From: Metellina segmentata
Taxonomy: Eukaryota; Arthropoda; Arachnida; Araneae; Tetragnathidae
Assembly (NCBI GenBank): GCA_947359465.1
Contig: OX375872.1
Location: 77,295,100 to 77,359,099, forward strand
Direction of reading: 5' to 3'
DNA: 64,000 nt
Part shown: positions 21,285 to 35,100 of the stretch, in pieces
Position numbering within the stretch: position 1 is the stretch's first letter
How the letters are laid out: every line of letters begins with the position of its first letter
The notes under the pieces: generated by a model
Seen by the model: the letters and a program-made list of their open reading frames with translations, nothing else
What the model was told of the DNA's origin: nothing
Databases searched by the model: none
Program-made: the position numbers and the translations under genes

Positions 21285-21562
21285 ACAACAAATTAGCAAC
21301 CGGAGGTTTATGGGTCCAACCCAAGACCGTCGTGAACAAAGGCGCTTATTGCACGTTAAATCTGTTGTGACCTCAAATGTCCTCACTTTGGCGTGGTGGG
21401 GAAATGTGGAGAGTAAGGTGCCAGCTCATGTGATCTCTCCATCTGACAGTGGTTCAAAATTACGAGCTATTCTCGGATCTCTCCTTTCGGGATTGATCCC
21501 GGACCGCTGCCAATTGCCTTTTGTGTTGCTCTAGTGCGACGTTTATCACCTACCTATCTAAC
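21285..21562 (+). repeat. SINE-A, near full length
   Basis: TTAGCAACCGGAGGTTTATGGG, GCACGTTAAATCTGTTGTGACCTCAAATGTCCTCAC, body GGTTCAAAATTACGAG and tail GTTGCTCTAGTGCGACGTTTATCACCTACC. Confidence 0.8.
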
Positions 21563-21596
21563 GTTTTCATTTCGAAATTTTCATACTGTGCCTTAT

Positions 21597-21868
21597 CGAA
21601 ATCGCAGTGGTTTAGTGGGTTTGCCCACTGCGCTAGCAACCAGAAAGCTGTAGATGGCGCATATTCAATTCCATCTTGGTTCTTTTCTGTGTCTATAAAG
21701 CCTTCCTTGTGCGTATGCACTCCCGAGATACTATTGCCTGTATTTTTCAACTTTCATCCCACTACCGTCTCCAATCTTTTTCTTCTTTTATGACATTTTT
21801 ACTTGATGTTGCCTTGTTTGACCCAGTATTACCGTATATAGCCCTTGTGTCATGAAGCCAAACCCAAT
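21597..21868 (+). repeat. SINE-B, near full length
   Basis: Head CGCAGTGGTTTAGTGGGTTTGCCCACTGCGCTAGCAACC, body TTTTCTGTGTCTATAAAGCCTTCC, and a diverged tail TTGCCTTGTTTGACCCAGTATTACC...CCCTTGTGTCATGAAGCC. Confidence 0.7.
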
Positions 21869-21989
21869 CTTCTTGGAATAAAGAATCGCTATATAAACTC
21901 CATTGTATACAACCATCTGGTAATATAAATTTGAATTTAAAAAAAATCAATTGCAACTGACATGACTGCGCATTGTCCACTCATTTCAA

Positions 21990-22310
21990 ACACGCATATT
22001 GATTGGAGAACCTGCTCCGTTATATTCATCTTGCCATTGTATTTTTACTGTTCGGCACATTTTGACTGAATGTATGGCTTTTAATAACGAGACATATCCG
22101 ATTTATAGAGTTTCAAATCCAACCAAGACCTTTTGGGAAGTCCTTGCAACAAAAAAATTATTTGATTTTATTCATCTGACATCAGTTTTGTGAATTTTAT
22201 TAAGATTTTATACCGTATCTAGTCTTAATTCAAAATTGTAGACAAATTTTACATTTGTATTTTGTCTGGCGCAGTTTGGCCATGTGTGGCCTTTGCTCCA
22301 TAAAAAAAAT
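21990..22310 (+). pseudogene. 3' end of a Jockey-like LINE (ORF2 C-terminus)
   Basis: The frame 21999-22193 encodes a 64-residue peptide with CHCIFTVRHILTEC, the Cys/His C-terminal motif of non-LTR retrotransposon ORF2 proteins, then a stop and an AT-rich 3' UTR. The copy ends TTGTCTGGCGCAGTTTGGCC...GGCCTTTGCTCCATAAAA, the same tail as SINE-B. Upstream coding is missing (5' truncation). Confidence 0.75.
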
Positions 22311-22469
22311 TCAAACAATTTAACCATTCTATGACTTATTACTGCACAGAACCCTAAATTCTAATAGTTGTAATATTTTGCTTCGTCTAAAAACTTCCAA
22401 GTCGTAATTGCTACACGGATACGTTGCTCATGGGGGGGCTGTAATGTTGGAACAAATCGAAAAATGATT

Positions 22470-22566
22470 TTAAGTACATGTCTCGATATGCATTTCTCTC
22501 TTCTGCGTCAGTAAATCTTTTGTTTGTTTACTTGGCGTTGTGTTTGACGCAGCTTGGCCAAACCCA
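22470..22566 (+). repeat. SINE-B 3' portion
   Basis: ATGCATTTCTCTCTTCTGCGTCAGTAAATC to GTGTTTGACGCAGCTTGGCCAAACCC. The final GCGCCATAAAA block is lost. Confidence 0.65.
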
Positions 22567-23102
22567 TCGACCTTAAATGAAATGGAAGGATCGTGTGGGC
22601 GGAGTCGCTGTCGTAAGATCTCTTGAGGGTAAATCACAAATAGACTTGTCTGAGCTTCCATAGCCAATCGGATAACTGTTTTGAATCACGATGGGTAGTC
22701 ACTTTAACCAATCGGTAGTTTAGGATTCAAGCTTTTACCCACAATCACGTACCACATCTTAAAACAGCAAATGGGTTAAATGGCATAAAACTCTGGACAC
22801 ATGGTCCATCAATTTCATTTCAAGGTCGATGTTCAAACCATGTCTCTTGAGCAATAAAACCCAACTAATCATTCCTACAAACATTATAGTAATCAAATTT
22901 ATTTTAAAATAACATTAACTAGTCCAAACTGTGCCCTTGTGCTGTAAAAGTCAATCATTCCTATAAACGTTGGGTTCTGATCGTCTATTTGTATAGAAAA
23001 AGCTCTATCATTTCTGAATTCATCAAACTAGGTGCATATTCCAGTTAGGATGCATACTCCTCGAAGCAATTTTAAATTAAATTGTAATGATTTAACTTTC
23101 AG
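22567..23102. other. Intergenic or 5' intron sequence before FAR
   Basis: Contains a segment (GGCGGAGTCGCTGTCGTAAGATCTC) that recurs in diverged form at about 31780, and ends in the pyrimidine-rich acceptor AACTTTCAG at 23102. No coding exon seen. Confidence 0.4.
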
Positions 23103-23197
23103 ATAATCTTCACAAAATGGATGACGGCGCAGTAATTCCAGATACTTTCAAAGGAAAAGTTGTTTTCATAACTGGAGCGACTGGGTTCGTAGGCAAG
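23103..23197 (+). CDS. FAR: FAR exon 1 (5' UTR end plus coding)
   Basis: The acceptor TTTCAG ends at 23102 and ATG is at 23117-23119. Residues 1-27 end in the NADP-binding TGATGFVGK motif, and the donor is GTAAGT. The acceptor in front of the ATG means the first transcribed exon lies further upstream. Confidence 0.9.
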
Positions 23198-26100
23198 GTA
23201 AGTTTATTGTATACTTGAAAATGTCCCAGTTATGAGGGTTGTCCATAAAATAACTAAGTGCATCTACACCATTTTAGTATGCAAGCGTAATGTTGTGAAA
23301 ATCACTTGTAGTGGCTGTCTATTGTTTACTTGTGAAACTGACGAGAATTTCGTATCTTTCTACTTTAATAAGAATAGCTTCAATTTTTTTTAAATTTCAA
23401 GTGAATTTAGATATGTGTAAAATGCAGTTTTCCCCTGAATTGTTTTCCGATGCCGTCAATTAATTCCTCATACCTTTCACAGCCAGTCATTGAAATGTCA
23501 TTCTCTTAAGGCTACACAGTACCCTTTTTCAAAAAAATTTTCTACAGACAGTAACATTAAAAATAATTATTGACTTTTTCAGCTTGTATTATTAAATTGA
23601 ATCCAATAAAAAAAATTCAGTTTAACAAGACCATTATTTTAAAATTTAAAAAAATTGAAATTTTTTAAGTTTTATTTTTATAAAATATCCATCAAAAAAT
23701 GCAAAAAAAAATTTCGATATTTTTGTCATTTTTAGGGTATTGTGTAGCTTTAACAATTCTATCTAACCGTAGTGTGGTTGTCAGGTTGGAAGAGTGAAGG
23801 ATTAGCAAGTAAAAATCCAACTGACGTGTCCTCTAATATCCTTACGTTGTCGCAGTGTGAAAATAACGAGTGATTTGACAGCTCAGATGTGATGGTGTTC
23901 TCGGATCTTTTCCTTAGAGTTTAATCTCGAACCGTCGCTAATAGCCCGGTCTGTTGCTCCAGAGCGACTTTAATTGAAATATATACATATCCGCAATGAA
24001 GAGGTTTTTCTGAATTTGCCTAGTCACACACGCCAAATGGGGTATGGCGGGTGCAGAGATAGTTAATCTGCTAGTTGAAAAGGATGATATCTCGAGCATC
24101 AAATGTCGAGATTTTCCTATCGTACTTTCAAATCAATAATTAACCAACCAAATGGTTTCTACGAGGTATCTCAAGATCTCAATTGTTAATTACTAGATAT
24201 CTCATCAAGATAGTGCCAATTTTTGATGAGATCAAGGTTTGGACAGTTTTCTTCTGATGCACGAGATATCCCGTCGAGACAATCACAAGGAGGGTTAAGA
24301 CCACTTTCAAGAATCTTGCAAAAGAACTTTTGGAGTGGAACTCCCTGAAATCTTGGTGAATATCTGACCTTCCCAATTAAAAAATGAAGTTAGTCGTAGC
24401 TCAATTCCGCATTACTACTGGTCACGACTCCCTTGTCAGAAACGCGTCTCGTATTTATACTAAACAATCCTTTTTGCGAGTTCTGCTGTCTTCAGGAGGA
24501 TATGGACCTAACACACTTGCTTCTATGTCCTCATAGATGTGAAATATAAGTAGACTGAGAAGAGCATCTTGAAGTGACTAAAATGTCGACTAGTAGTCAC
24601 GTGACTGCTCTGATTAATGAACTTGGCCGATTTGGCGCCTGATTTGGATATGCACATCTTATGACAGGCTTGATACATGAATGCGTATTTCTATAGAACA
24701 GTAACAAATAGGGAAATCGGATGATTAATTAATAGATGGCCGTCTTCAGATGGACCTATCGGATGATGAATGTTGCTTTCCACCTGAAAGATGAAAATAA
24801 TCTAAGGGTCATGTTATTACTAGCTTTAGTCGAATGGATCTTGGGCCCATAAAAAGGTTACCATTGCTCACTCTAATTTTGCTTTTTATATGGATGTCCT
24901 ACGCCCTCTTCAACGTGGGAGATGAGTAGGCCAAATAGGGGTTCATGGAATATTTTTTGTTTCCATTTGCTCTTATTTGTTCTGTTTGGTTTCAGTCTTT
25001 TGCATTTGTCGCCCGCTATTGTAAATTTTAAAAGGAGTTTCTCATTGAAATGGGCATGCACAATCTACTAAAGCCTGATACCTTTCCTTGAATTATTGAA
25101 AAAGAATATTATAACCTTCATATACTAGCAGACTTTCACCATAAACCTATACTCAAATCCTTAATTGTTCAAGTATTTTTATTCTAACTTTTTGAATTGC
25201 AGGTACTGTTGGAAAAATTACTTAGATCATGTCCAGACATCTCTGAAGTTATACTACTCCTTAGACCTACTAAAAAAAGTTGCGATGAAAGGTTCTCGGA
25301 ATATAAGAAGAATAGGGTGAGTGTTTCAATCTTTGACCCGCGGGAGCATACCTTTAGGTTTGTACGGGCTTCACAATCCCGAGGTACTTGAGTGATCTAT
25401 TATCCCTTTCATTTTAACCCTCGCCTACCCTTCTGCATTTCTTTTTCCCTTATTGACGTTGCCTCTTCAAAGGTGAGGGCTCCCCTTAAGAAGCTTTCCC
25501 GATCTGTCGCTATCGGCTTCTCTTGGGGGATTGTATCATCCACGTGTTTGACGTGCGTGGAGTCCGGTGTCGCTGGATAAGGATCCTTACAGTTGAGAGG
25601 GGCCGTCGTGGCTCAGTGGGTATGCCCACTAAGCTGGCGTTCTTTGAGGCGGCTCAGGTTCGATTCCTCTCGGGATTCATTCATTCCTTCCTGGGTGTAT
25701 TTCTCTTATTACAGTAAAATCTGTCATTGTGTGTGTTTGTATATTACTTAATATTGTATATCTGGCGCAGCATGACCGAATATGGCCCTTGCGCCATAAA
25801 ACCCCAACAAACCAACCTTGCAGATGAGGGGTGATATACTGACCCAACATACTACTTGGGCCCTGGCTTCAGGTAAACGGGAGGTACACAATGAACAATC
25901 TCGACCAGCCTATTGATGCACTCTGAACTTCGTCGTTGGTTAGGGCTAAGCAATCGGCCTTTTACTTGCTGGAGGGTTGTGGCTATTTCGGGGAGAAGGG
26001 TGCTGTGCGTGGGTCTGCATACTTGTGTAGGACTCCGTGGTGGCTGTTGCTGTCCCAAATTTATAGCAATCCGTTCTGAGTATTGGCATTTCTAAATCTC

Positions 26101-29100
26101 TTTGGGAGCAACTAATTTCTATATATTTTCACTACAAATTCTTTATTATAAAACTTTAAAATGTCTCGGCAACAAACTAACCATAAACCATCAGGATCTT
26201 TTACCTCGATTTCCTTGGTACAACCATATCAATCAAAAAACTACGTTCTGGTGTCCTCTTAATCGATGCTTCATCAGACGAGTAAGTACAACTGCTATAA
26301 ATTACTACTCTTGAGCATACTCGCCTGTTTTAATCACCTCATGGATGACTAAAGGCATCAAAATGAGTGGTTTCAGGAAAAGAATTTAAATCTCCAGAAG
26401 AGATTTTAGAAAACTTGTGACCAAACAGTTTTTGGTGTCCGAAAAATAACCTTGCGTCAAGATGAAATTTTTTTCCTACGATACATGCTATCTTGACATC
26501 TAATATCCCGAATTTTCCAGACCGTATAAAAGCCGGATATTTAAGTTACCCATTTGTTCCGAACCCTATCTGGTGCTTTAAGTGTCAAAGTTTCGGGCAT
26601 GGTAGGACCTACCATCCGCGACTCAGATTTACGTTCGTTGTGGGAACCAAGCCACAACAGTGAAACTTGCTAAGCCGCCCCTCGTTGCATTAACTGACTG
26701 GGACCATCCTGTGTAGTGTGCAAGGTCTTGTCTAAAGTGGGATACAATCTGAAGATTTCACAAAAGTTTCTTTAAAGCTAGGAAAATGGTTAAATACAGA
26801 ACACCTACTGTTGGAATTTCATATGCTAATAAAACATCAGGTGCAACTGAAACCTCAAATTTTTATAACCATGCTACCACTTGGACCCCTGTCTAGAATT
26901 GATTTCCCCCTAAACTCTTAAATACACCTATAGTATCAACTGTTGAACAAGTGTAAGATGTTGCTTCATCAACATATCGTCCGCCTCTAACAACTAAAAG
27001 AAAAACTAAAGAATCAATGCAGGAATCGTGACACAAAAACATAAACCATTGTAGCAGCGTAGGTATTTCTGTGAAGAAAAAAAGATCGTAAATATAAACA
27101 TTGTATGATCTCTTTTAAGCTTCCCCTTGATAAGCGCTTTGCTTTAGACCCTCTTGCATCCAGTCTTTCTGGGAAGGATATAGAGATGACTTCTCAACGT
27201 CCTGTTCTGAAATTATACCTCTTTTCTTTTTAATGGTATAGAGCCTCGTTTCTTGGAACTGTCGTGGATTTTAAAATAAACTAAGTATCATAAATTCTAA
27301 TTACAAGATCTCACCCGCATAGCACTTTAAGAAATGAACCTGAAGTCTAACGGCGTGGCAAAAACCGCCGATGTACCTGCTTACGATGTGATAGTAACAA
27401 AGATGGAAGGGCTTCAGGTGTTGTACACTTCCCCTTGTCAGCATACCCATCTCTTGTTCTATCGCTCAGCACAACTTTACAGTCTCTGTCCGAATGCAAA
27501 TACAACGGACATTCATCATCTGCACTCTGTACCTACACCCAGTTAAACAATTTGACATCAACCTTGACAACCTGATATATTAACTGCCAGAGCTTTTATC
27601 ATCCTTGAAGACTTAAATGCACAGAGCTCTGGTGAAGTGGTGACACTAATACCTGTGGGTGACGTATTGAGCAATTGATATCTGATCACTGTCTGTCTGC
27701 TGAACAACGGCGAAGTTACCCACTTCCATGAACCTTGCCGCGTTTTTCATGCAATCGAACCTTGCCGTCTGCTCTCATTCTATTTAACATTATTTTCTCT
27801 TTAGTCTAATGATCTGAGCTAAAGTGCTAATTTTCCAATATCTGTTACTTATATCAATGGAAATGACTGTTAGTCGTCCATATCGATACAGCAGACGATT
27901 AATCATATTTTACACACATCTAGAACCAATAATACAATTATGATGGTAGAAAATGATAATGATGCAGCGATACGTTGTTACTGGTAATGATAGAAGCTGC
28001 TTATGAAGCAATATCCAAAAGAATTCATCCTTTTGGATACACCGAATACCATGGTGTAATAACAAATGCACTACAGCTATAAAAGCGCAACGAAATGCAT
28101 GGGGTATTTTTCTCAGATACCCTACATCTGCTAATTTAATAGCATTTAAGCTTTCAAAAGCCAATACTCGCCGAATACGCTTTCGCAGCCAAAGGGAATC
28201 GTGGGAATGTTGTCTCAAACATTACATCCTCTACTCCATCAAAACGGTTATGGGGCAAGGTAAGAAGAGCTTTTAGGAATATACTACGACTAAACCATCT
28301 CGTTCGTGAAAGAAAATGGTCGTTGTCTCTGAAGCTGTTGAAATGGTAAATTCTCAATTGTACGTGCCTTTACATCAGCTTTAAGAGCTACCAGCAACAT
28401 GCTTTTCAACGTCTGAAACGCTGCGAAGAATCGCAAAGTATGAGTTTGCATTATCACTCTGAATTTGCTTATAACTGTTATTTCACAGAATAAGATTTGA
28501 TGCAGTGCCTTCAGAAGACCAGGATGACTGCACCTGGTCATGATGGCATAACTTAAATTATGCTACAAAATCTGTCCCATTCCTTTGTCTGTCTCCTCCT
28601 GAGGACATAATAATCGCATAGAAAGAACATGCTTTTCCTTTAGCTTGTAGACATGCTATTGTACCTTTTCATTAAATCTGCAAAGGACCCTACCAACCCT
28701 TAAATTATCGGCTTATAGCACTTACAAGCTATATATGCAAACTCCTCGAAATAATGAATTTAGTCTCGTCCACGTTTTCGAGACGACACAGGCTCTTCCG
28801 TATCTGAGTGGCTTTAAGACTAGACGCTCCACAATAGGTAACATCTTAAATCTCGAAATGCAAGATCACCGTGCTTTTATTGCCGAAACCATCTGGTTTA
28901 AATTTTTGTACATCGAAAAGGCGTATGATCACATTAATTTTCGGGATCTTTATTCCCTCGGACTAAGGGGAACCTACCCATTCAGAAATTTGTAGCCTTT
29001 CGAACTTTGCCCATGAAAAGCTTGTATGTGTTGTGTCAAACCACCATTGGCTTCAACATGTCTTCTGTTATCACTTCAGCTATATAGCTGAAGCCTGTCG

Positions 29101-32100
29101 TATTAAGCTGAGCTGGTAGCTCTTAAGAGTGTATGTCATATTAAGCCTGTCATCCACTTCGAGTTTTTCTACTCAACATGTCTCTTGATGGCCTTTTCAG
29201 GAATCGCCCTTCGTACATTCAATCTTTCGGGTTGCAAATGCGAAATGCTGAGTTCTACACCCCTTAATATCAGCGTTTCTAAGAGTCTCTTCTTTTGCCC
29301 CTTGGAGCCCTACAAGTGTTTCCCACTTGGACCTATTTATTGGGTTTTGGAAAGTTGAACACGAGTTCGCTCATTTACTGTCAGTTTTACGTCATTCAGG
29401 GTCATCTTTACAAAGATTTTACTGCAATTTTACAAATGGGTCCAAATAAAGAGAACATGTTGGATTGCGTCTTTGTCGGGTTCGATAACTAAATTATGTT
29501 TTGCCCAGGGTTATATCTATTTAAGGCTGAATTTTTTGGTCTGTATGAAGCGTTGTCATAACCAGTAAGAAATGTATTTCATCTTTTATTGGATACCAGG
29601 TCACGCTAGGGTTACCGGCAGTGAACCTGCCGATACTGACGCCAAGAATGCTGTAAACTTAAGTCTGTTCCGTATAAAGATCTTAAACAAAATCTCTGAC
29701 ATCATTTGGAATGATAGCAGAAAGGAATAGTGAACAAAATGGAAACTAACTCCACATAATGCAACCTATTATGTCTTTTTTTTCCTCGCCGTCTTGACTT
29801 AATTTTAACTGATACATGTAACGTGTAAAGTCACTTCATACGTCATCATGAGAGCCCAGAATCTTTTGCGAAAGGAAAGAAAGAACGAGTGCGGTTGAGA
29901 CGGCTGATAACGTTGTATTAAACTAAATTTAAAATGTCTTTCTTTAAATTTAATTTAATGTAATGTTTGTCCGTCCAAGAGGTGCACGTTCCTGTATTGT
30001 GTGTTTGTGTCGTCCAAGCCAAGAAAGACTTGACGGTCTAATCCAGCTACCTTATTCCGTCTATGAAACACCTTACGATCAGGCGTTCGAAGATTATCCA
30101 TCGATGCTGGCTGCATAAATTTCTTTGTGCCATCACTACAACGGAGTTCTTACAATCTCGCATGTTTTAACTTCATGTCCTGGTTTATGCCATTTGTACA
30201 TTCGATTTTTTAAAACTTGCTTGTCTAGTTTATCTGCCCTGCTGGGGTAATCCTGCCTACTCCGCGCATTTTTACGATGTTCTGAAATTTTTAAATGTAT
30301 GCAATTAGCCACTTTCATGTTTCTAGTATATGCAGTTGGTCATAATATTTTTAACGTTCGCCTATCATTCTTTGTTGAAAATAAAGAATCATCCTGTATC
30401 AATATATTATTTCACTTATGTATAACTTATCCTTTTTTTTAATATTTGAAAACTTGTCTTTTATACTATTTAATTTTTTGGCTCTGTATCTTGCGTTTGG
30501 CGTAACTTTTCCGCTAACGGATCTTGTGCCATTAAACCATACTTAAACTTCAATGTTTAAACGCTGTAATGCGTCTTTTATAATTTCAGGTATTTGACGT
30601 AATTTCCTTGAAGTATCCGGCAATGTTAGACAAGATACGCTATGTATCGGGAGATATAGTATCTAAACAGTTGGGACTTGAGGAGGCAAATCTTAAAAAA
30701 CTTATCAACGAAGTTTCCTTTGTTTTCCACTGTGCAGCGAGCGTCAGATTTGAAGACGAACCCGAGTATGTTCTTTAATATATCCATTAGGTTGTACTGG
30801 TCGTTTCTATAAAAACACAAAGCATGAATGACATTTTTTTAATGCCTAAAAAAAACTTACTAAACACTTTAAACAAATTTTGTTTATTCTAGGAAAACGT
30901 TCAGTATTAACCTTCTTGGAGTAAAGCATCTTCTGGACGTATGCCATTCTATGAAAAAACTAGAGGTGAAATTTCCAATATATAAACGAATGTTCAACTT
31001 TTACTGCTCAGGTTTTAAGTAAAAGGGAAATATTTTTTGTTGGGAATTTCAAAGGGAAATTAATGTTTTTTTTTTCACGAATATACAGTTTAATGTGTCA
31101 CAATTTGCGATGCGATCATCGATATTTGAATAAAATAAATTTAAATGTTAAATTAATGACATGTTAGAGGAAAGTAATAGAATGTATTTAAAGAAAACAA
31201 ATGTATACATCTGAACTTTATTATTCCAAACTGAGTTTATTTCCCATGGGATAATGTTTCTAGTTGAATTTTACTGCAAATAGAAAAAATTAATCAATTG
31301 TCAAAACCAATAATACACTGTACTTAAAAGTTGCTGGACACCTTGAGTAAAAACAAAACATGACATTTAGTTTGAGGTCTGACTAGATTTAAATCTTCAA
31401 TTTCGTAGTCCATATCCTCGTGATTAACTACAGAACTAACTACTAGGGAGTATAAACTGAAATATTTAATTTAAGGAGTGGTCCTGTAGAAATATGGGCC
31501 CTTAACCCATAAATATTGCAGGAAAGAGATAAACATTAGTGATTTACAATATTTATTAAATAGTTGTGGGTCAAAAGAGAATCGAATGGACGCTATTTTA
31601 AAATGAAGTCTTGTGTTTTTATCTATCGTATAATTAGGTTGAACAGCAAGATTGTTCTGAATTTTTGAGGTATTAGTTTAATTCTTGCTCACATATATTT
31701 GAGCTGTTTTTATGAAGATCACTGAAGACAAAAGGACGATTGATACATGTATATTTTAATGAAATAAATGGAGCACGTAGGCAGAGTCGCTGTCTTAATA
31801 TATCTTAAGTTTGATCGGATGGCTAGTTTTTCAACACAATGTTACCTCCACCCGGAGTTCCTTAATGTGCGTGTTCAGAAAAATCTATGTGAAATTCGGT
31901 TCATGTGCTCTGTTTATTTCATCAGAAGGTTGATGGATTGGGAGATGCATCAACCTTGTCTTGTAGTTCTCTCAATCCTCTTTCCAAGAAACATCCGTTT
32001 GTTGTCAAATAAAATCGTGCTGTAAAGTAAACTTTCCAATGAGAAATGTTTCAACATCTTTATGAACAAGCTTTATTCCCAATGCTAAACTAGCTTGTGC

Positions 32101-35100
32101 AATACTTTATGTTAATTGCTCCCAAGACATCCTGTTATACTTTTATTGAAGCATCCAACTTATTAATGAATCTGTTATGCTCTGATCTTAGGCTTTTGTC
32201 CATGTGTCCACTGCGTATAGCTTCTGCAATCAGCCTGTTATAAGTGAACAAATATACCCAGAAAGTATTGGTCCCCAACATATTTTAGACTGTTTGAAGT
32301 AAGTCTCGTTCCGATGATCTTGCACTCTTACTAGCTGCTACATGAACTAAAAACATTTTTTTATAGTTGGATGGACAAAGAGCAACTACGTACAGTCAGT
32401 GATTTTGTTGTGCAGAGTAGACCTTCTCTGTATCACTATTCTAAGGCTATGGCAGAGATATATCTGGCAGAACACCATGGCAACCTACCCGTTATCATTG
32501 TGCGTCCTTCGGTTATAACTGCTTCAGTCAAAGAACCTTTTCCGGTGAGTAATTAAATTTCAATGTAAATACGAGATTTCAGTTACAAACAAGATTGAAG
32601 ATTTTCTTATAGAAGTGCATATCCATCCCTTTGAAGCAAATACACGTAATCTTTTCGTACAGTGGAGGTCGTAGCCGGGTTGGAAATGAAACGTAAAAGC
32701 AACAGATGGGTTACGAGTTCGAATTAACCAAAGACCGTCGTATACAAAGGGCTGGTGCACGTTAAATCTGGTGTGGCCTCTAATGTCCTCACGTTGGCGT
32801 GGAAGTTTGGAGAGTGGGGTTCCAGATAAAGTGTTTCCACGTCATCTGACCATGGTTCAAAAGTGCGTTGTCTTCAGATCTTCCCTTCAGTTTTGATCCC
32901 GGACATTCACCGGGGTCGCGGTTGCCCCGTTGGAAAAGCATCCGGTTAGCAACCGGAGGGTTTCGAGTTTGAATCCAGCCAAAGACCATGTTGTACAAAA
33001 GGCGAGTCTGGTGCAGGTTAAATTCTTCGTGGCCTCTAATGTTCTCGCTTTGGCGTGGTGTGGAAGTTTGGTGAGTGACGTGCCAGATCAGGTAGGTATT
33101 TAATTAACACCCGCACTGGAGCAACACAACGGGCCATTGGCGGCGGTTCGGGATCAATCCCCGAAGGGAAAGAACCAAGGACACCCACGTAATTTTGAAC
33201 CACTGTCAGATGACGAAGTCACGGCTGATGAATGTTACATCGTCATCTGACCGTGGTTAAAAATTACGTGGTCCTCTGATCTTTTCATTCTGGATTAATC
33301 CCGGGACCGTCACCCATAGTCCGTGTGTTGCTCCAGTGCGACGTTAATTAAAATACCTACCCAATCTATACCTTCGGGACTGTTCTAGGATCGTCGCCCA
33401 TAGCCCATTGTGTTGCTAAAGTGAAACGTTAATCAAGTTCCTACCGATACCAGCCTACATATTGATCTGGCTTGTGACGGTCGCGTTACAAACACACCCC
33501 TTGTTTGTCTTGAGTAGGAGTGATTCGGGATGTTAATAGTTTACCCCGAGTGTTAACGGAAAGTTGCATGTATAGACATCTGGGTGGCGAATGAAAAAAT
33601 GTTTAAATATGTTTCCGATTTGTCATGGAGTACGGCAATGTGACAAACGTGTACATTTCTTCAAGCATCCTTATGGAAAATGTCGCAAGGCCAGTTTCTA
33701 CGGCAACAGATTCAGACAGACTTTGTGTCTACAGCAGTTCTCGGGATTGACAGACGTTACTTGTACCGATCCAAAGAACATTGTGGCTATACGCACAATA
33801 ATCCGAATCGAAATCCAAGTTAGATTTTATAACCTTTAGAACTAACGCTGGTACAGCAGCTTTACCTTGATCGCGCCAAGAAAGAGTCGCGGTAACTATG
33901 TCTAGCCGTAGTCAAAAGGTTAAAGTGGCTCTTAACATTTAGACTATAGATATAACTGGCCCAATTCTTATAACTTTCAAGTTACAACTGCTGTACCGAC
34001 CGTAGTCTAAAGGTTAATTTAATGCTTAACCCTTCTTTGCATGATTTTTTCTTTATTGGTGAAATAAATCAAGGTGATGTAATTAATGTTCAAAATTAAA
34101 GGAAAAATGGTTAAAAAAATCGTAGTATATATTTATAGTATAAATTTAGCAATAAACAATATGATGGTATCGTGTGGTATTTTTTAAATTAAACGCAAAC
34201 TTTTTCAGAAATTGCTCTAAAAATAACAGAAACACATGTTACAAACCTTTCTTCCACTCATTTTCACTTTTTTAGCAATAGAAACTCAAAGATAATAAAA
34301 CAAAATTAAAAATGAAATCATACGTTTATTGCAACTACAACAAACAGCGGAATGACAACTTCAAGCTCGTTTTACTGATAGTGACACTTGCTTATTTTTG
34401 ACAGCTATGTTTTTTTTATGCGATGGACATTAAAAAGGTATCCAGACACGATCAACTTAAAGTGAACTTGTTCTTTTATATAATTTTTGGGCATTCAATG
34501 TTATGATGGAAATTTCCACCACTATGCAAAGAAGGGTTAACCCTTCTGATGGTTCTCGACGAAATCTCCACTAGCAAAGCTGACGAGATCTTAATTTCTC
34601 ATCGTTACCAAAATTGGTCGGATCTTGGTGGAATAGATCTCATCGAACACACTCGGAGGGCTAAACTAATTAGAAAATAAGCAAATGCATTTATTTTTTA
34701 CTGAATTTATCCTGATTAAAAAAATCTAGCTCGCCTACTTATATCCAAGCTTGAAGTATTTGTAAGCCTTTTAATGTTATATAATTAATATAAAATTATC
34801 ATATCATTCGTATATAAAATGTTGCAATTCAGGGTGATCAATTGGCTATTGCCTGTTAATCACATGAATCGTATGAATAATCGGTAATTATTAGCGGGTT
34901 ATTAATACTATCTGGATTTATTACATGAACCGTAACATTGTTGAGTAATGAATTTCATGCACAAAATTTATTTTTCAGGGATGGATTGATAACCACAATG
35001 GACCAACTGGATTCATTGCACTGGTAATTTCGATATTGTGAATCGAATTTGAAAAGAGCATACTTATGCAAACTAACAGTGAGCATTTAAATAAGTGTAT

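Noticed and set aside
33591..33839. An 82-codon frame with spaced Cys and VHFFKHPYGK, faintly like a THAP domain.
   Set aside because: The Cys/His spacing of THAP (C-x2-4-C...C-x2-H) and the AVPTIF box are not met. At most a very decayed transposase start.
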